Assembly (NCBI RefSeq): GCF_000150275.1
Contig: NW_002060944.1
Coordinates: 7,244,756 to 7,308,755, forward strand
Length of the DNA stretch: 64,000 nt
DNA from: Trichoplax adhaerens
Lineage: Eukaryota; Placozoa; Uniplacotomia; Trichoplacea; Trichoplacidae
Reading direction: 5' to 3'
Shown here in pieces: positions 1-11,279 of the stretch. The position numbers and the translations under genes were made by a program. The notes beneath the pieces were generated by a model that did not search any database, was not told where the DNA came from, and saw only the letters and a program-made list of their open reading frames with translations. How positions within the stretch are numbered: position 1 is the first letter of the stretch; each line of letters opens with the position of its first letter.

Positions 1-360
1 GATGATGAGTGGTTATTACTGTAGTTAAATCGACCTTCCTGTTATTAACTGCAGCTAAGACCTGTCAAAAAAAGGAGAAATGCCCAAATTAGGTTGCGCT
101 ATACCTTTGCCTACTATTAGTCCTTCCTTCCTACTACAGAGCAGTAGGCTCATTTTATCGTAAATTGCAGTTATAGTGTCTGGCCAATAATAATCGCTGA
201 ATACTAATACAGTAAGCGTGTTGCAGTACTTACTCTTCATATAGAGTAACATAGGCATAAAGCGATGAATCAGATCAGCGGATTCGTAACAAACGTTAAT
301 TAATTATCTGCGTCTTAGACCCGATCTTTAGGGTTCAGAAGTGATGATGGACTAAATAAA

Positions 361-575
361 TAGCTAAAGTTCAAGCCTAATTCATCTATTTCATCTACTA
401 TTAAGTGTGCTAATTGTCAGTGTACTGTATTCTACTGTAGGATTGCACTTAATATAGCATTATATATAAACAATTAAAACATGAAGTGGTCTAATCATTA
501 GTGATTAAGAATTGGTAAGTACCAAATAATAGCTAAAGAACAATCATAATTTATGTATTTCATCTACTATTAAGT
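361..575. repeat. Decayed tandem duplication, period about 169 bp, in HAGH intron 1
   Basis: The words TAGCTAAAG (361 and 530) and TCATCTACTATTAAGT (391 and 560) recur at the same 169-base offset, with diverged sequence between them. A related phrase, CTTAGACC(C/T)GATCTTTA, occurs near 313 and again near 676. The remainder of 1-867 is the visible part of HAGH intron 1 and shows no exon. Confidence 0.7.
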
Positions 576-867
576 ATATTAAGCGTATTGCACTGTAATA
601 CTACACTTTTAACAGCGCAATATAAATGTGACCCGATGAATTCTTCTAGCGATACGTATCAAATATCATTTGTATCTTAGACCTGATCTTTAATGATTAA
701 GACATGGTTCTATACGCATACTCGATCGTTAACTAATAACTAGGGATCAATCTTAATGTATTCACTACGTGTAATAATTCTATAATAATTGCGGCTTGAT
801 TCAGTCACAACAAATGACAGTCTACTGCATACGATGTTAACTGAGAGAATTTAACTTATGGCATTAC

Positions 868-1140
868 TTTTTCCGGTTCGACTGGATCAACAATAGCAGC
901 TTGATTGGTTTTGGGATCGGTTAACAGATACATATAATTATCCTGTAAGGCTGGAATGACATCAATCTTCATTTCTTTCGCTGATTGATTACTATACCAA
1001 GAAGGGAAAGAGACAATTTTCTGTGTTGGACTTTTAGCGAGGCAAGAAAGAGGGAAAGCTCTTCTAAAAACGCTTGTCACTGCATGAAGAAAAGAATTGG
1101 TTATGCAATGGAAGATAGCATTGGCAAAAGCCATTGCCAT
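868..1140 (-). CDS. HAGH: Hydroxyacylglutathione hydrolase (glyoxalase II), first exon only
   Basis: Glyoxalase II hydrolyses S-lactoylglutathione to D-lactate and glutathione, the second step of methylglyoxal detoxification. Only exon 1 is visible. From an internal Met (ATG at 972) the translation reads [17 protein letters not shown], then [11 protein letters not shown], the strongly conserved start of the metallo-beta-lactamase fold in this family. The exon ends in phase 0 at 868 with donor GTAATG. The frame is open upstream to a Met at 1140, adding 56 residues with an FRR motif, hydrophobic stretches and few acidic residues. Vertebrate HAGH likewise makes a mitochondrial form from an upstream Met and a cytosolic form from the inner Met, so both starts may be used. 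The zinc-binding THHHWDH segment is not found in the 867 bases to the left, so the next exon must lie outside the window, or this is a fragment. The first reading is likelier. Confidence 0.85.
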
Positions 1141-3328
1141 TTTTCCTTTCCATCAAACTTAACGACATCACTTGCATAATTTACCTCGTCGACAACTAAT
1201 TTTACACCAATCCAAAATGATAAGATGGCTATAAAATCAATTTACCTGGCACAATGCTGAACATTCAAGGAAAGATTGAGTAAAGTAGTCGAACGTTTAT
1301 TCTTCAGTAGGGTTTACGCCCTCAATTTCAAGGTAACTAAGCACCGGTGCACCGGTAGTATCCAACCAGAGCTCTCTGACCTCTGATGGATTTGTTGTGT
1401 ACATTGTCGTGACATTGTACTATACTACAGTAGTGTTCATACTTGCAATACGAGTACGCAACCATACATGAAATAGCATAAGGGTAGCCACCAACATAAC
1501 ATGAGCAGGCGGCAGTATATTACATCGTGCAAACTGTGCAGTAGAATGCGCGATACTCGACTGATTTTAAGAAATATGGACAGTGGATTTCAGATTGGAG
1601 TAGGATTAGGCGAGTTGATTTTATTTACGATTTGCGAACGAATAAAAATGGAAATTGCAAAACACCACAGCATACCCTTACAGTACTGCCCAACACACAA
1701 TTTAGACACCATCGTCTTCACCAGGATCTTACATGGATGCGAATGGACGGTGGACAGATGGACGACTCGCCCTATCCTATACAACTTCTACTAGGCAGTG
1801 ATTGGACTACGAGATCGATACGCGTATATACCATATACCATGGGCTATTCGATATATGAATTATTGCATTAGCTATTAGAGATACTAATGATACCATGGG
1901 CTATTAGATATACTTAATTATACCATAGACTACTACGGTAGGTAGATATCCAGAAGCATCTAGTTATCCATAATAAGTGGATACTGGACAAGTTCATAAG
2001 TAAAAAATATCATAGAGATTTAGCACGATTTATTTGGAGTTTTTATCTATATATTTACTACTAATAACAAAATTCCCCTAATACTAGAATAATAATAAAA
2101 TGAAGAAGAATGAAAACTAGCGAAATCCGTGAAAATTCTACGGAAAAGTGCAATTTTAAGTTAATAGAGTACTAGTAGCGCGACATACGTACAATCGCAT
2201 GAATACGATTTGATTGACGATATTTCTTATGGACTTGAGTAGTTCTGGTGTCCTTTACATGTCATAATCTGTGTATATCCGGAGATGATATAATCATCTC
2301 AAAGATTTTCCCACACTTTCCTGAAACTGTCCTGCCCTGTACTTGTGATGTAAATGTGATGTTTTAATCTGCAGACACGATGATTATTGTGAAAAAATCT
2401 TTTAACAACGGCATTGCTAAGGATTACTAGATTGACCTCTACCGCCTTTTTTTCAAAGCTAAATTACTCATTTATTCATTCCATTATATTTATTACTATT
2501 GTATAATAATATTGCACTCGTACAAACTGAATGTATACCACAATAGTACTCTTTAATGCACAAGATAATACCCTTACATACCAAATAGCAAGCAGTTTGT
2601 GTCAGTAAAAAGTAATTTTTATTCTTATGAACGCGCAAAGGTCTACAAGTAAGCAGAATTGCACATGTACAAAAGTTCATATTGTCTGTTATATTCTGAT
2701 AATCCTAGTAAATACTAGTAAAATAATGATATATACACAATCTTCTAGTAAATTGGCTGTTTACACGTTGTAGTTAAATGACCATTTATGCTTATATATA
2801 TGCATACGTATTTTGAGTCTTTGATATCAAGCGTCATCATTTTCTTCGGATATGAAATAATTTTTAATCTACATTATTATCACATTAACCTCGTCTCAAT
2901 ACATATACAAATACATTGGCTGTACTAGTGAACTTGAACTAGTTAATTTAAGTAAAAGAATTTACAGTATAATTCACAATTACCTACAGCATAAACCGTT
3001 ACCTTTCATCGTGGTCCGCGATTATACTATATTTTCCAAATACTCTAAACTTTTATGTAATAGTGGTGTGCACATAAGATAAGTTTTGTAATATTTAGAA
3101 TCTAAACCATCTAACTTAGGCAATTAATTATAAATAAATTCGGGAAGACCAATATGATATATGAGAAATAAAATCAAAAACTTATTATGGATTTGCTCAT
3201 ATACATATGAAATGCTTGTGATATAATACAAATTTACAGTCAAAAAATCAATGATTGAAAATACATCGTAATCTGAATACTTTCTAATAATCACATTACA
3301 ATAGGTTAGTTTTATATTTAATATCAGG
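1141..3328. other. Spacer between HAGH and CCDC13, no gene recognised
   Basis: AT-rich DNA between the HAGH start and the CCDC13 stop, so it should hold the HAGH promoter and the CCDC13 3' UTR. Open frames of up to 97 codons near 1500-1860 overlap each other on both strands and resemble no family I know. A short imperfect repeat containing ATACCATGGGCTATT lies at about 1836-1905. No core promoter or polyadenylation site could be placed with confidence. Confidence 0.6.
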
Positions 3329-6300
3329 TTATGCTGTCAACTTTTTATATTCCCTTAAACTTGTCAGAAATATCTTTTTAGTCTGTTCCATCATTTGATG
3401 ATAGAGTTTCAAATCTTCATCCTTTCCTTTAGATATAGAGCGAATTGTTTCTCTTAGTGCAGTATTTTCATCTCTCTGAATTTCTAACCTAAAATAAATT
3501 ATAGAATTTGACATCATATATGCGTATAAGCAGGAAGGCAACGGATATAAATCATGATCGCATGTGTTAGCTAAGCTGTTTACGAAAAAGACAATTTATG
3601 TAGTAGTGGTAGTATGGTCTTTCGCAATGATTCAATTAGCATTAACTAATCGATTGTAGTATAAATATACCAACGTGTGAAAGTATCAATTCTGTGCTAG
3701 TTTGCAAAGGTTTATTTATTTAAGTTTATAATTACTTGGAATTTAACTCTTCGATTTTAGTCTCGAAATCAGTTGTAGATGATTGGCGCTGCGCTTTCTT
3801 CCTTGTATCACTTGATTTTAAACCCTGTTGCTGATTAAGTCGACGAGTTTTGTCTAATTCCTTTTCAAGTAAGGCGTTCTGTCGTCGTTGATCTTGAAAT
3901 TGATTTCCAATCTCGATATTTTTATTGGTCAGCTCATTAATCCTGAAATATCCACACCACATATAATATGACTAAGCGATATCAATTTCCAAAACAAGAA
4001 AAACTTGGATACTGAACTTCTGTATAACAATCGTAGCGTGGTTATGTTAACAGACAAATTTTTCAATCAATATTAAGAAATAAATCATAAAGTGCAGTAA
4101 CTCAAACCATAATGGCTCATTCAACAATTAGCCCTACACCTTTTGATATTAAATCTATCACATTTCCGATCAATCTTAAATTTGAAGGAAATTTTGTAAA
4201 AGTTGAGGTAAACATGTGCTGCATTACCGAATAGTATCGTTTTTATAAACATATACAAACTGTCCATGCCTATCTAATCTAATTGTAGCCTAATCCAAAT
4301 ATTACTAGTCCTGATAAATAATGGGTGAAAGTATAAATTAAGTAAGCAGTATTTCACCTCTCTTGCAATATTTTAACCAGTTCAGTCAATCTATCCCTTT
4401 CGATGGAAGTTGTTTGTGCTAATGCTTTATGCTCTTGTAATTGCATGTAAAGATTTGAAGTATCTTTCCTAAAGATGAATCAATAACTTTACAATTCAAT
4501 CTCTGTTTAATTTCTACAAAACTAAATTCAAAAGATAATTCATATTTATATATTCATTAACATATTATAATCTAAGATATTCTATAAAGCAACCGGGTAA
4601 TTTCAGTAATAAATCCGGGTGAAATTTAACATTTTAAATCTTTAGCTTATTTCACTAAAATTGACACAATCAAACATTTTATTCACGATTTATGTACTCA
4701 TTAATATATTTCAATCTGAGATGCTCTATAAATCAACAGGGCAATTTTTAGCAATAAATCTAAAAAAGATTTAATTACCTTGTTCCAGCTGAAACTGGTA
4801 ATTTTGACCGACCCTGAGATTGATTTGATTTTGGAGAATACAATCGACTATCAGGTCGACTATGCTCACTATTAATCGAATCGGATCTTGGTCGTGGAGG
4901 AGGAGGTGTAGGCAAAATTCCACTTGGAATGTCACTATTATTGCTGCTACTGCTAAATGTTCTCATTTTCCCACTTATTGCTAAACACATGTTTAAGAAA
5001 GAATCAATTCATTTACATTTTATAACAATGCTACCGATTATCGTGCAACAATACTAATGTGAGGATGCAAGAGCTAAAAAGATAAATATAGCGTTAAAGC
5101 AATAATTTACGTTTAGGATTGTTATCTGGTTGATCGGAATTTCGTCTTAATTTTTCAATGGTACTTTCTAATGCCTTAATGCGCTCATCTTTGTTATGAC
5201 ACTTTGCTTTTAGTTGTGACGTTAGCTGATGGAGATCTTCTAATTCTTTTCCACGGATTTTAGATTCTGATGTCTTATGCTCTTTTAAATTATTATTTTC
5301 TTTCTATGATAAAAGGATAGAAAAGTATAAGTCTGCTTTAAAATTGAATGTGGACAAAAAGCTTTATACTGTTACCAGAAAGTACTTTCTATATATTTCG
5401 GATAATAATCACGCCACATAAATACTACAAATAATTTCTATGATTTATAAATCATGCGTTTACATCCAGTTATATCAATTAATGGTATAAAAGGCTTGAT
5501 GAATAAGACCGTGCAATTAAGTATTTAATTACCTAACGGTAAAGGTACCGGTATACAGTACAGTAGGTAAATTATACATTTCATAAAGTTCATATCTCTA
5601 CACATATATGAAAATTAAGTGCTAGTACAGCATCCTAAGTGTGTCATATAATCAAACAACAATTTTCAAAGTAGGTTATCGTACAGTAAGTTCTATCCAA
5701 TCTTTAATCTATACAAACCAGCAAAACTTCGATAAATTCATCGTCATGTTTGCCTTTCTCTAACAGTGTTCCCATCTGCGCTTTAGTTCCTTTTAATTCT
5801 TCACTTAATATCTTATTTCTAGCTCTTACGCCCTCGTATTTTTGTTGCATTTGCTTATAGCTTTCTTCTAATTTTTCCAATTCTATTGTAGCTTTCTAGT
5901 CATAAAATTACGATAAAACTTTAGCAAAGAAATGGATGCATTACATTTATTTGAAAATATTAATATGATCATTCAGATAAATGCATAATTAAGAGACTAC
6001 TTCTTGGTTTTCTTTCCGTTGTTTTTCAATTTTCTTTATCGTAGATTGATGCTTAGCATCAATCCCGACTGGAAAGGCATTTATAGCAATGGAAGTTGCA
6101 CCAGATCTTCTGCCTATGGTTCCGTTTTTATTCATTTCAGCAATTTGCTGTTTCAAATCAGTAACCTGATTATGTAATGAATAAATGAAATCACTAGTGA
6201 GCCCTCTCAAGCAATACCGAAGTTAATTATTTTATTGATGAGCTAAAATCAAGGTTCAATTTTTATTGATAGAGTAATTAATAAATCGACTGATATAACC

Positions 6301-8475
6301 GGATATTACTTGTTCCTGTATTAACTGTAGCATAACTCTAGCTAATTTTCTAATTCTGGATGCATGCTATCTATGATGCCAATAAGGCCTTAATCCCATC
6401 TTCTCAGTAAATTACTACATGACCAGCTAAAATAATCTAAAATATCCATCTACTCGTATATCCTATTTCGCAAACCTTGTCTTGTAATGATATAATTTGT
6501 TGTTGCCTGCCTCTCCAATTGCTTGATCGATTTAGTAGATTGTTAATATTTACATTATCACCAAGTTCGCTAATAAGGATCTATACGTACAATCGTAAGC
6601 GATTTTTAATATCGTTAGTAAGATCTTTAATAGAAAATTTAAAAATATATATAAAGTACAGTATTTATCGCAGCTTCTTCAGTAGTTCAATGAATCATGA
6701 ATTAACTTGAAATTTAGTTATTCTGCATGACTCATTTTTCGGCTACGGTATACTTACAGGACAATTGATACGTTATAAAGCATCAAACTTAAGAACGTTG
6801 TGTACCTTGTGCATAGTTTTTAATTCTTGCTTTTGCGATTGGCATTGGGACCGGTATTCGTTTAATTTTGTTGAAGTACGGGCTAATTTCTCCTTAGTCA
6901 CTTCTAACTCTTCTTGTGTATCCTAGAATGTGGATAAAATCAGCAAGAGTTACGTAGTTAAAATAAGCTAGTTACTATCGTAGCAAAATGTATGATTCAG
7001 AAAAAATTCAATGAATCCAATATCACAAATACCTCATTATCCCCATCGTTCTTATTTTTAAAATCGTTTGGAAAATCCAGATTTACTTTTTTTAATTGAT
7101 CTAATTCACGATTAAGTTCAGCGAATTTTCTAGCTAGTTCTTTGGATTGCGTTTTTTCGATTCCAATTTGTGATGAAAGCTCCCGATTTTTTTTCGAGAG
7201 TTCGACAATTCGACTGGCTGCAGTATCACTGCCAGCACCTCGACCTTTTATTAATATACAGCATCATAAAATGTGAATGCTATCGAAAAATATAAGCTTT
7301 TTCTGCTTATTTATCTACTTGTATACTTAGCTAGTACATTACATATAATGATATGGGCATGCTATTTTATTGATATAAATTAATAAGCTACAAGTTGTAA
7401 TGTTATTATATTTGGCAGGGGAAGTCATGAATATACCTGCTAATGCATATTTGCTATTTTCTAGGTTCTTTCGTAATACATTTAGTTCCCCATCTTTCTC
7501 CCTTACTAATTTTCTAAATCGACTATTCTCGTCTTTAAGTTCCTATTACACGTACAAGGTATTTTTAGCTTTGCAATTACATGGTATTGATATCGTTAGT
7601 ACAGTAATTAAATAATATAGCATTGATCAATTTTCAAATAAAAACTAAGAAATCATGTCAACAAATCAAAATTTAAGCATCGGCCTTAAAGACCATATAG
7701 TTAGATTGAATCATGATCTAGATTTAAAATATTTATCAAATCATAATAAAACTCTCAGAAGAACATACACGGATTATTTCTTTTAATTCAGTAATTTCAT
7801 CGTCATTCGTAGACTCGACCGTTCTATCATCATCGTTCTCTTCATCAGTAACTTCCAACTAGATTAAGGATTGTGATGGGTGAATTAGTGTTTAATAATT
7901 ATCAAGTGTGTATTCTTTAAGGATGTATGATTTGATTATTGTGTAGGTATATAGTCTGTGTCAATTGTTTACAACATGCTGCGGAATCGATAATTTCAGC
8001 ATATCAGAGGCATATAACATGTAACTAAAATTGTAGTCGTGCTATTAATGAAGCACACTCAACTTATAAAATTGAATCAATCATCTAATCGAATTTTTGT
8101 GTGTATAGTGAATAACGTTATTAAAATTTATGTTCTGTATACGTATAGAGGTAATCAGCAAGTAGTGGTATCCTAGTATAAACATTACGAATTGTGTTGA
8201 AGATGCTGTGTATTAGTATGCTAGCCTATCATAATAAAGTTTTAACTAGTAATATTAACCTTTAGATTTAAATTTTCTTCTGGCATCCATGATAATTGGC
8301 CGTTAATCTGATTTGAATTTTTATCGTTACTCTGCCGTTTATTGGTTTCTTCTTGACTGGTTGTAATACTTTCGTTGGTTTTTCTTTGTTGTAAACGTAA
8401 TAATCGTTGTTGCTGCTTCTCTTGCAATATTTGATATTGCAACCTTAATGAATTCTGATCTGAGTTTGTAGCCAT
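3329..8475 (-). CDS. CCDC13: Coiled-coil domain-containing protein 13, complete, 13 exons, 686 aa
   Basis: Exons in transcription order: 8475-8260, 7858-7769, 7542-7437, 7244-7033, 6922-6806, 6580-6476, 6165-6001, 5895-5719, 5303-5111, 4980-4779, 4468-4358, 3942-3736, 3488-3329. All phases join to give 686 residues (human 715). The protein is an almost continuous coiled coil. Family landmarks in order are a Gln-rich start (NSLRLQYQILQEKQQQR), RIVELSKKNREL, NWRGRQQQIISLQ, QMGTLLEKGKHDDEFIE, a Pro/Ser-rich break around residues 485-525, RDRLTELVKILQERI, and a C-terminus with GKDEDLKLYHQMMEQ. In vertebrates CCDC13 is a centriolar-satellite protein needed for cilium assembly, so a ciliary or centrosomal role is inferred here. 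The start is the first ATG, matching the family N-terminus. Exact use of the acceptor at 4981 is the least certain junction. Confidence 0.93.
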
Positions 8476-8976
8476 TGAAATTTGGTTGATGAAATGAATT
8501 GTGGTATTTCTTGCAATGGTTATTATTCAATTACTATAGAAGATGTTGTAATAATAATTTTACACCACTAATCTATCAAGTTCTTGCTTGTATTAATTAT
8601 CGTTTCGTTGGCGTAATGTTCTTCATTTCACACCTGTTACTTTGATCTATGTCTATCTTGGAGTGCATTTGTATGCCTATCTCGTCACTGGTAGATGAAC
8701 TTCCTAATCACCGTTACAGCTTTGTAGTTTTTAAATCAAATAGCATCGCCCATTTCAATTTTCAATAACTCCTTGTACGATTAATACCGTTAGTGATGAT
8801 TGAAGCAATACGCATATACGTCTTGAAGTACTACGCTATCGAGCAACCTACATCAATGCAGCCATTGCCTAAATTGCGCAAAATGGATATCATCCTATGT
8901 ATCAGCCAAGCCCCAACTACTGTACCGTCTAATGCGTTGAAAGGCAGTAATTTTATTTTATGGAAATTACAGTAGT
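8476..8976. other. CCDC13 5' flank, no gene recognised
   Basis: About 500 bases upstream of the CCDC13 ATG. It should contain the 5' UTR and promoter, but no TATA box or perfect RFX X-box was seen. A 60-codon open frame at 8793-8975 on the plus strand has no recognisable similarity. Confidence 0.5.
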
Positions 8977-9087
8977 CTATAGTCAATGATATCCATTTTC
9001 CTATGTGAATAGGTTTAGATCAAGACATTACTCTATAGTCAATGAGATCCATTTTAGTATGTTAATAGGTTTCTATCATGATATCAC
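8977..9087. repeat. Two-copy tandem repeat, 56-bp unit
   Basis: CTATAGTCAATGA(T/G)ATCCATTTT is followed by a diverged AATAGGTTT in each copy. The copies start at 8977 and 9033, and the similarity runs to about 9087. Confidence 0.8.
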
Positions 9088-9239
9088 AGTAGTACCGCGG
9101 TAGTCTGATGGTGGCTGCAAGCCGAGGACTGTTTCCATGGCATCAAACTGGAAGTGCGCAGAATTGCTTTTCCAATTTTCAGAGTTGAAAAGTTTGGATT
9201 GCGCACTCTCGTGACAGTCCGTCCTTAATTACTGTCAAT

Positions 9240-9291
9240 CAATAATAATATTATATTATTATTATTATTATTATTATTGTTATTTATTATG
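9240..9291. repeat. TTA/ATA microsatellite
   Basis: An AT-only trinucleotide run: AATAATAATATTATA followed by about ten TTA units, with one interruption (TTG) near its 3' end. Confidence 0.9.
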
Positions 9292-9586
9292 ATTCAAAAC
9301 CGGCTTGATCGCGCAGCCTTCGCGGCGGATATTCACTGGAAAACCATAATCCAATGAGATTACTATACTGCCGCCAGGACTGCAGGCGATCGAATTAAAA
9401 TTCTCCAAAAGGCGTTTTGATTGGATGAGAAAAAAATGAAAATATTCTGATTGTACTGCTGTATCCGCGATAGTCATGCAAAGTCCAGCAAATAAAGTAG
9501 GTCGAAGCTTGGTTGGTTTTGTAGCGTGTGGTATACTAAACGGTTTCAGTTTTAGGGTATGGTAGCAGCGAGTACTCCTTCATTAA

Positions 9587-9624
9587 TCAATTAAAATCGT
9601 CCCCGGGGGTACGATTTTAATTGA
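9587..9624. repeat. Palindrome with perfect 14-bp arms and CCCCGGGG core
   Basis: Arm TCAATTAAAATCGT (9587-9600) is exactly complementary to ACGATTTTAATTGA (9611-9624). The ten bases between them contain CCCCGGGG, itself self-complementary, so the structure could fold almost to the centre. The GC-rich core stands out in this AT-rich region. Confidence 0.9.
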
Positions 9625-9662
9625 GTACAGTAGTCGCTGATAGTACTGTAGAATAAGGGAAA

Positions 9663-9681
9663 AATGGTCAGTTTGACCATT
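9663..9681. repeat. Short hairpin, 8-bp arms, 3-base loop
   Basis: AATGGTCA, GTT, TGACCATT: arms at 9663-9670 and 9674-9681 are exactly complementary. It lies between two larger palindromes. Confidence 0.8.
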
Positions 9682-9800
9682 CTTTTTGCACTAAAGTGTA
9701 CTGTACAATACATCAGTAGATCAGGTTGCGGTAAATTGTGCGATTGATATCATTGATATTAAACTGCATAAGCTAGTACAGGAATAATAGAATGTTTTGA

Positions 9801-9843
9801 TTGATTGGAAAATACCGGACCGACGTCCGGCATTTTGAATCAA
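9801..9843. repeat. Hairpin with 12-bp arms around CCGGAC/GTCCGG
   Basis: AAAATACCGGAC (9809-9820) pairs with GTCCGGCATTTT (9825-9836) with one mismatch across a four-base CGAC loop. The stem continues outward after a small bulge, TTGAT pairing with ATCAA. A further CCCGGACAAGTTGATT nearby (about 9867) looks like a broken partial copy of the arm. Confidence 0.8.
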
Positions 9844-9929
9844 TCATTGACTTTACTATTTTTCCCGGACAAGTTGATTTAATTTTAATGAAGAGGCGGT
9901 ACAGTAGTGTCAAAAAGTGAGAAGAAGTG

Positions 9930-11080
9930 GAATTGGTACAGTACAGTGCAAAGATTGATCTACAGTACAGGACGTTACAATGGTTTACTGCACAGTCCAA
10001 TTTACGGTACGTACTGATGTACTGTACTGTACACTACAATACTGTACAGTGTACAGTAGGAACGTATCAATCGGCTACAAAAATGCCACTTTTAACGTTT
10101 ACCTTGGCAACTTTGACATACAGTATAGTAGTGTACACTGTACAGTAATGTCGATGTGTCTATTCGTATTGCGGCACGATGAGTCAGGAATCTCAAATGA
10201 ATTAGGGTTATTATTATGATGAAGTGTGAATACTGTAAATACTGGACTGTCCAGTATGCTGTACAGTACAGTACGTCTCGTTGACTGTACCCATTTTGTA
10301 CTGTAGAATACAGAGTCAGTATCAGGTTGGCACAGTACGGCCGACAAACCAACTGGCATTCTTGACACTGTAGCGACAGTTATTTCCAAAAAACAAAAGT
10401 AAAAACAGCAGTTCTGGTAAAGCCAGTTCTGCTAGTTTCAACTGTTGCTATTGTTTCGAACGCCCCCAGCCTTACCCATCAGTATTGTTGTGTATCACTC
10501 TTTGTTGATAGTAAGTACATAGTGTACAGTACAACAACAATGAACTAGTGAACTCGATGTTGAAAGGTTAAAATCGCAGGCGTTTGTAGACTGTACATTG
10601 TACTGTAGCGAGCTGTGTACACTGTAGAGTAGTGATAGGCTCAATTGCTGATACAGTACAGTAGTCTACTTACTACGGTGTACAGTACACTACACACTAT
10701 TGGATTGTATGCAGCACTGTACTGCACGGTACACATCTGCATATCCAGCAAGGCAGAGAAATACTGTACTGTACAGTACAGTGTACTGTAGAAAAAATAA
10801 ATCAATTCTCTCAGACTGTATGGACAGACAATGCGTCAGGCCAACTTTTGTTAACGCCGATTGTTCTCTCCAGGCTAACCTCTTTCAACAGACATGTTCA
10901 ATTGTTTATTCATAATGTACCTTAACGTGTTACGGCAAATCAGATCTCACAACGTATCCAACAACGGGTCCGTACAATGTACTGTATTGTACTGGACAGT
11001 GAAGGCACAGCATGACGTGCAATACAGCCTACAGTCTACAGTACAGCCAAAAGAAGCTTTGCAGACTTTGTACTGTAAAG
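9930..11080. repeat. Dispersed array of GTACTGTAC/GTACAGTAC palindromic words, upstream of bZIP gene
   Basis: About 1.1 kb in which TACAGTAC, TGTACTGTAC and ACTGTACAGTAC recur many times separated by unique sequence, for example near 10018-10055, 10128-10145, 10255-10275, 10653-10690, 10760-10792 and 10975-11045. The word GTACTGTACAGTAC is its own reverse complement, so long open frames appear on both strands here with repetitive V-Q-Y-C-T composition. These are artefacts and not genes. The array stops about 200 bases before the bZIP start codon. A second array of the same word lies at 37.8-39.05 kb. Confidence 0.85.
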
Positions 11081-11279
11081 TGGAGTACTTACTACCACTG
11101 TCCTTGCGTCCTACAGTGCTCAACTGGGACTGTAACCCACACATATAAAGTCAATTGCATCAGCTTTTAATCCACTTGTTTTCATTCTGTTGGCGCTATT
11201 GCAAGCTAATTCATTTGCAATCTCGACTACTACTACCGCGACCATTCGTATTTGCTAGCAAGGTGGACTACTGGGTAAG

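Noticed and set aside
1501-1859. Frames of 97, 75 and 64 codons near 1.5-1.9 kb
   Set aside because: Mutually overlapping on both strands, no recognisable domain, no splice partners.
9131-9144. RFX X-box-like GTTTCCATGGCATC upstream of the ciliary gene CCDC13
   Set aside because: Attractive for a cilium gene, but it departs from the X-box consensus in both half-sites and is about 650 bases from the start codon.
9927-10389. Overlapping 70-96-codon frames on both strands
   Set aside because: They lie in GTACTGTAC repeats and translate to V-Q-Y-C-T repeats on both strands because the DNA is self-complementary. No homology and no splice context.
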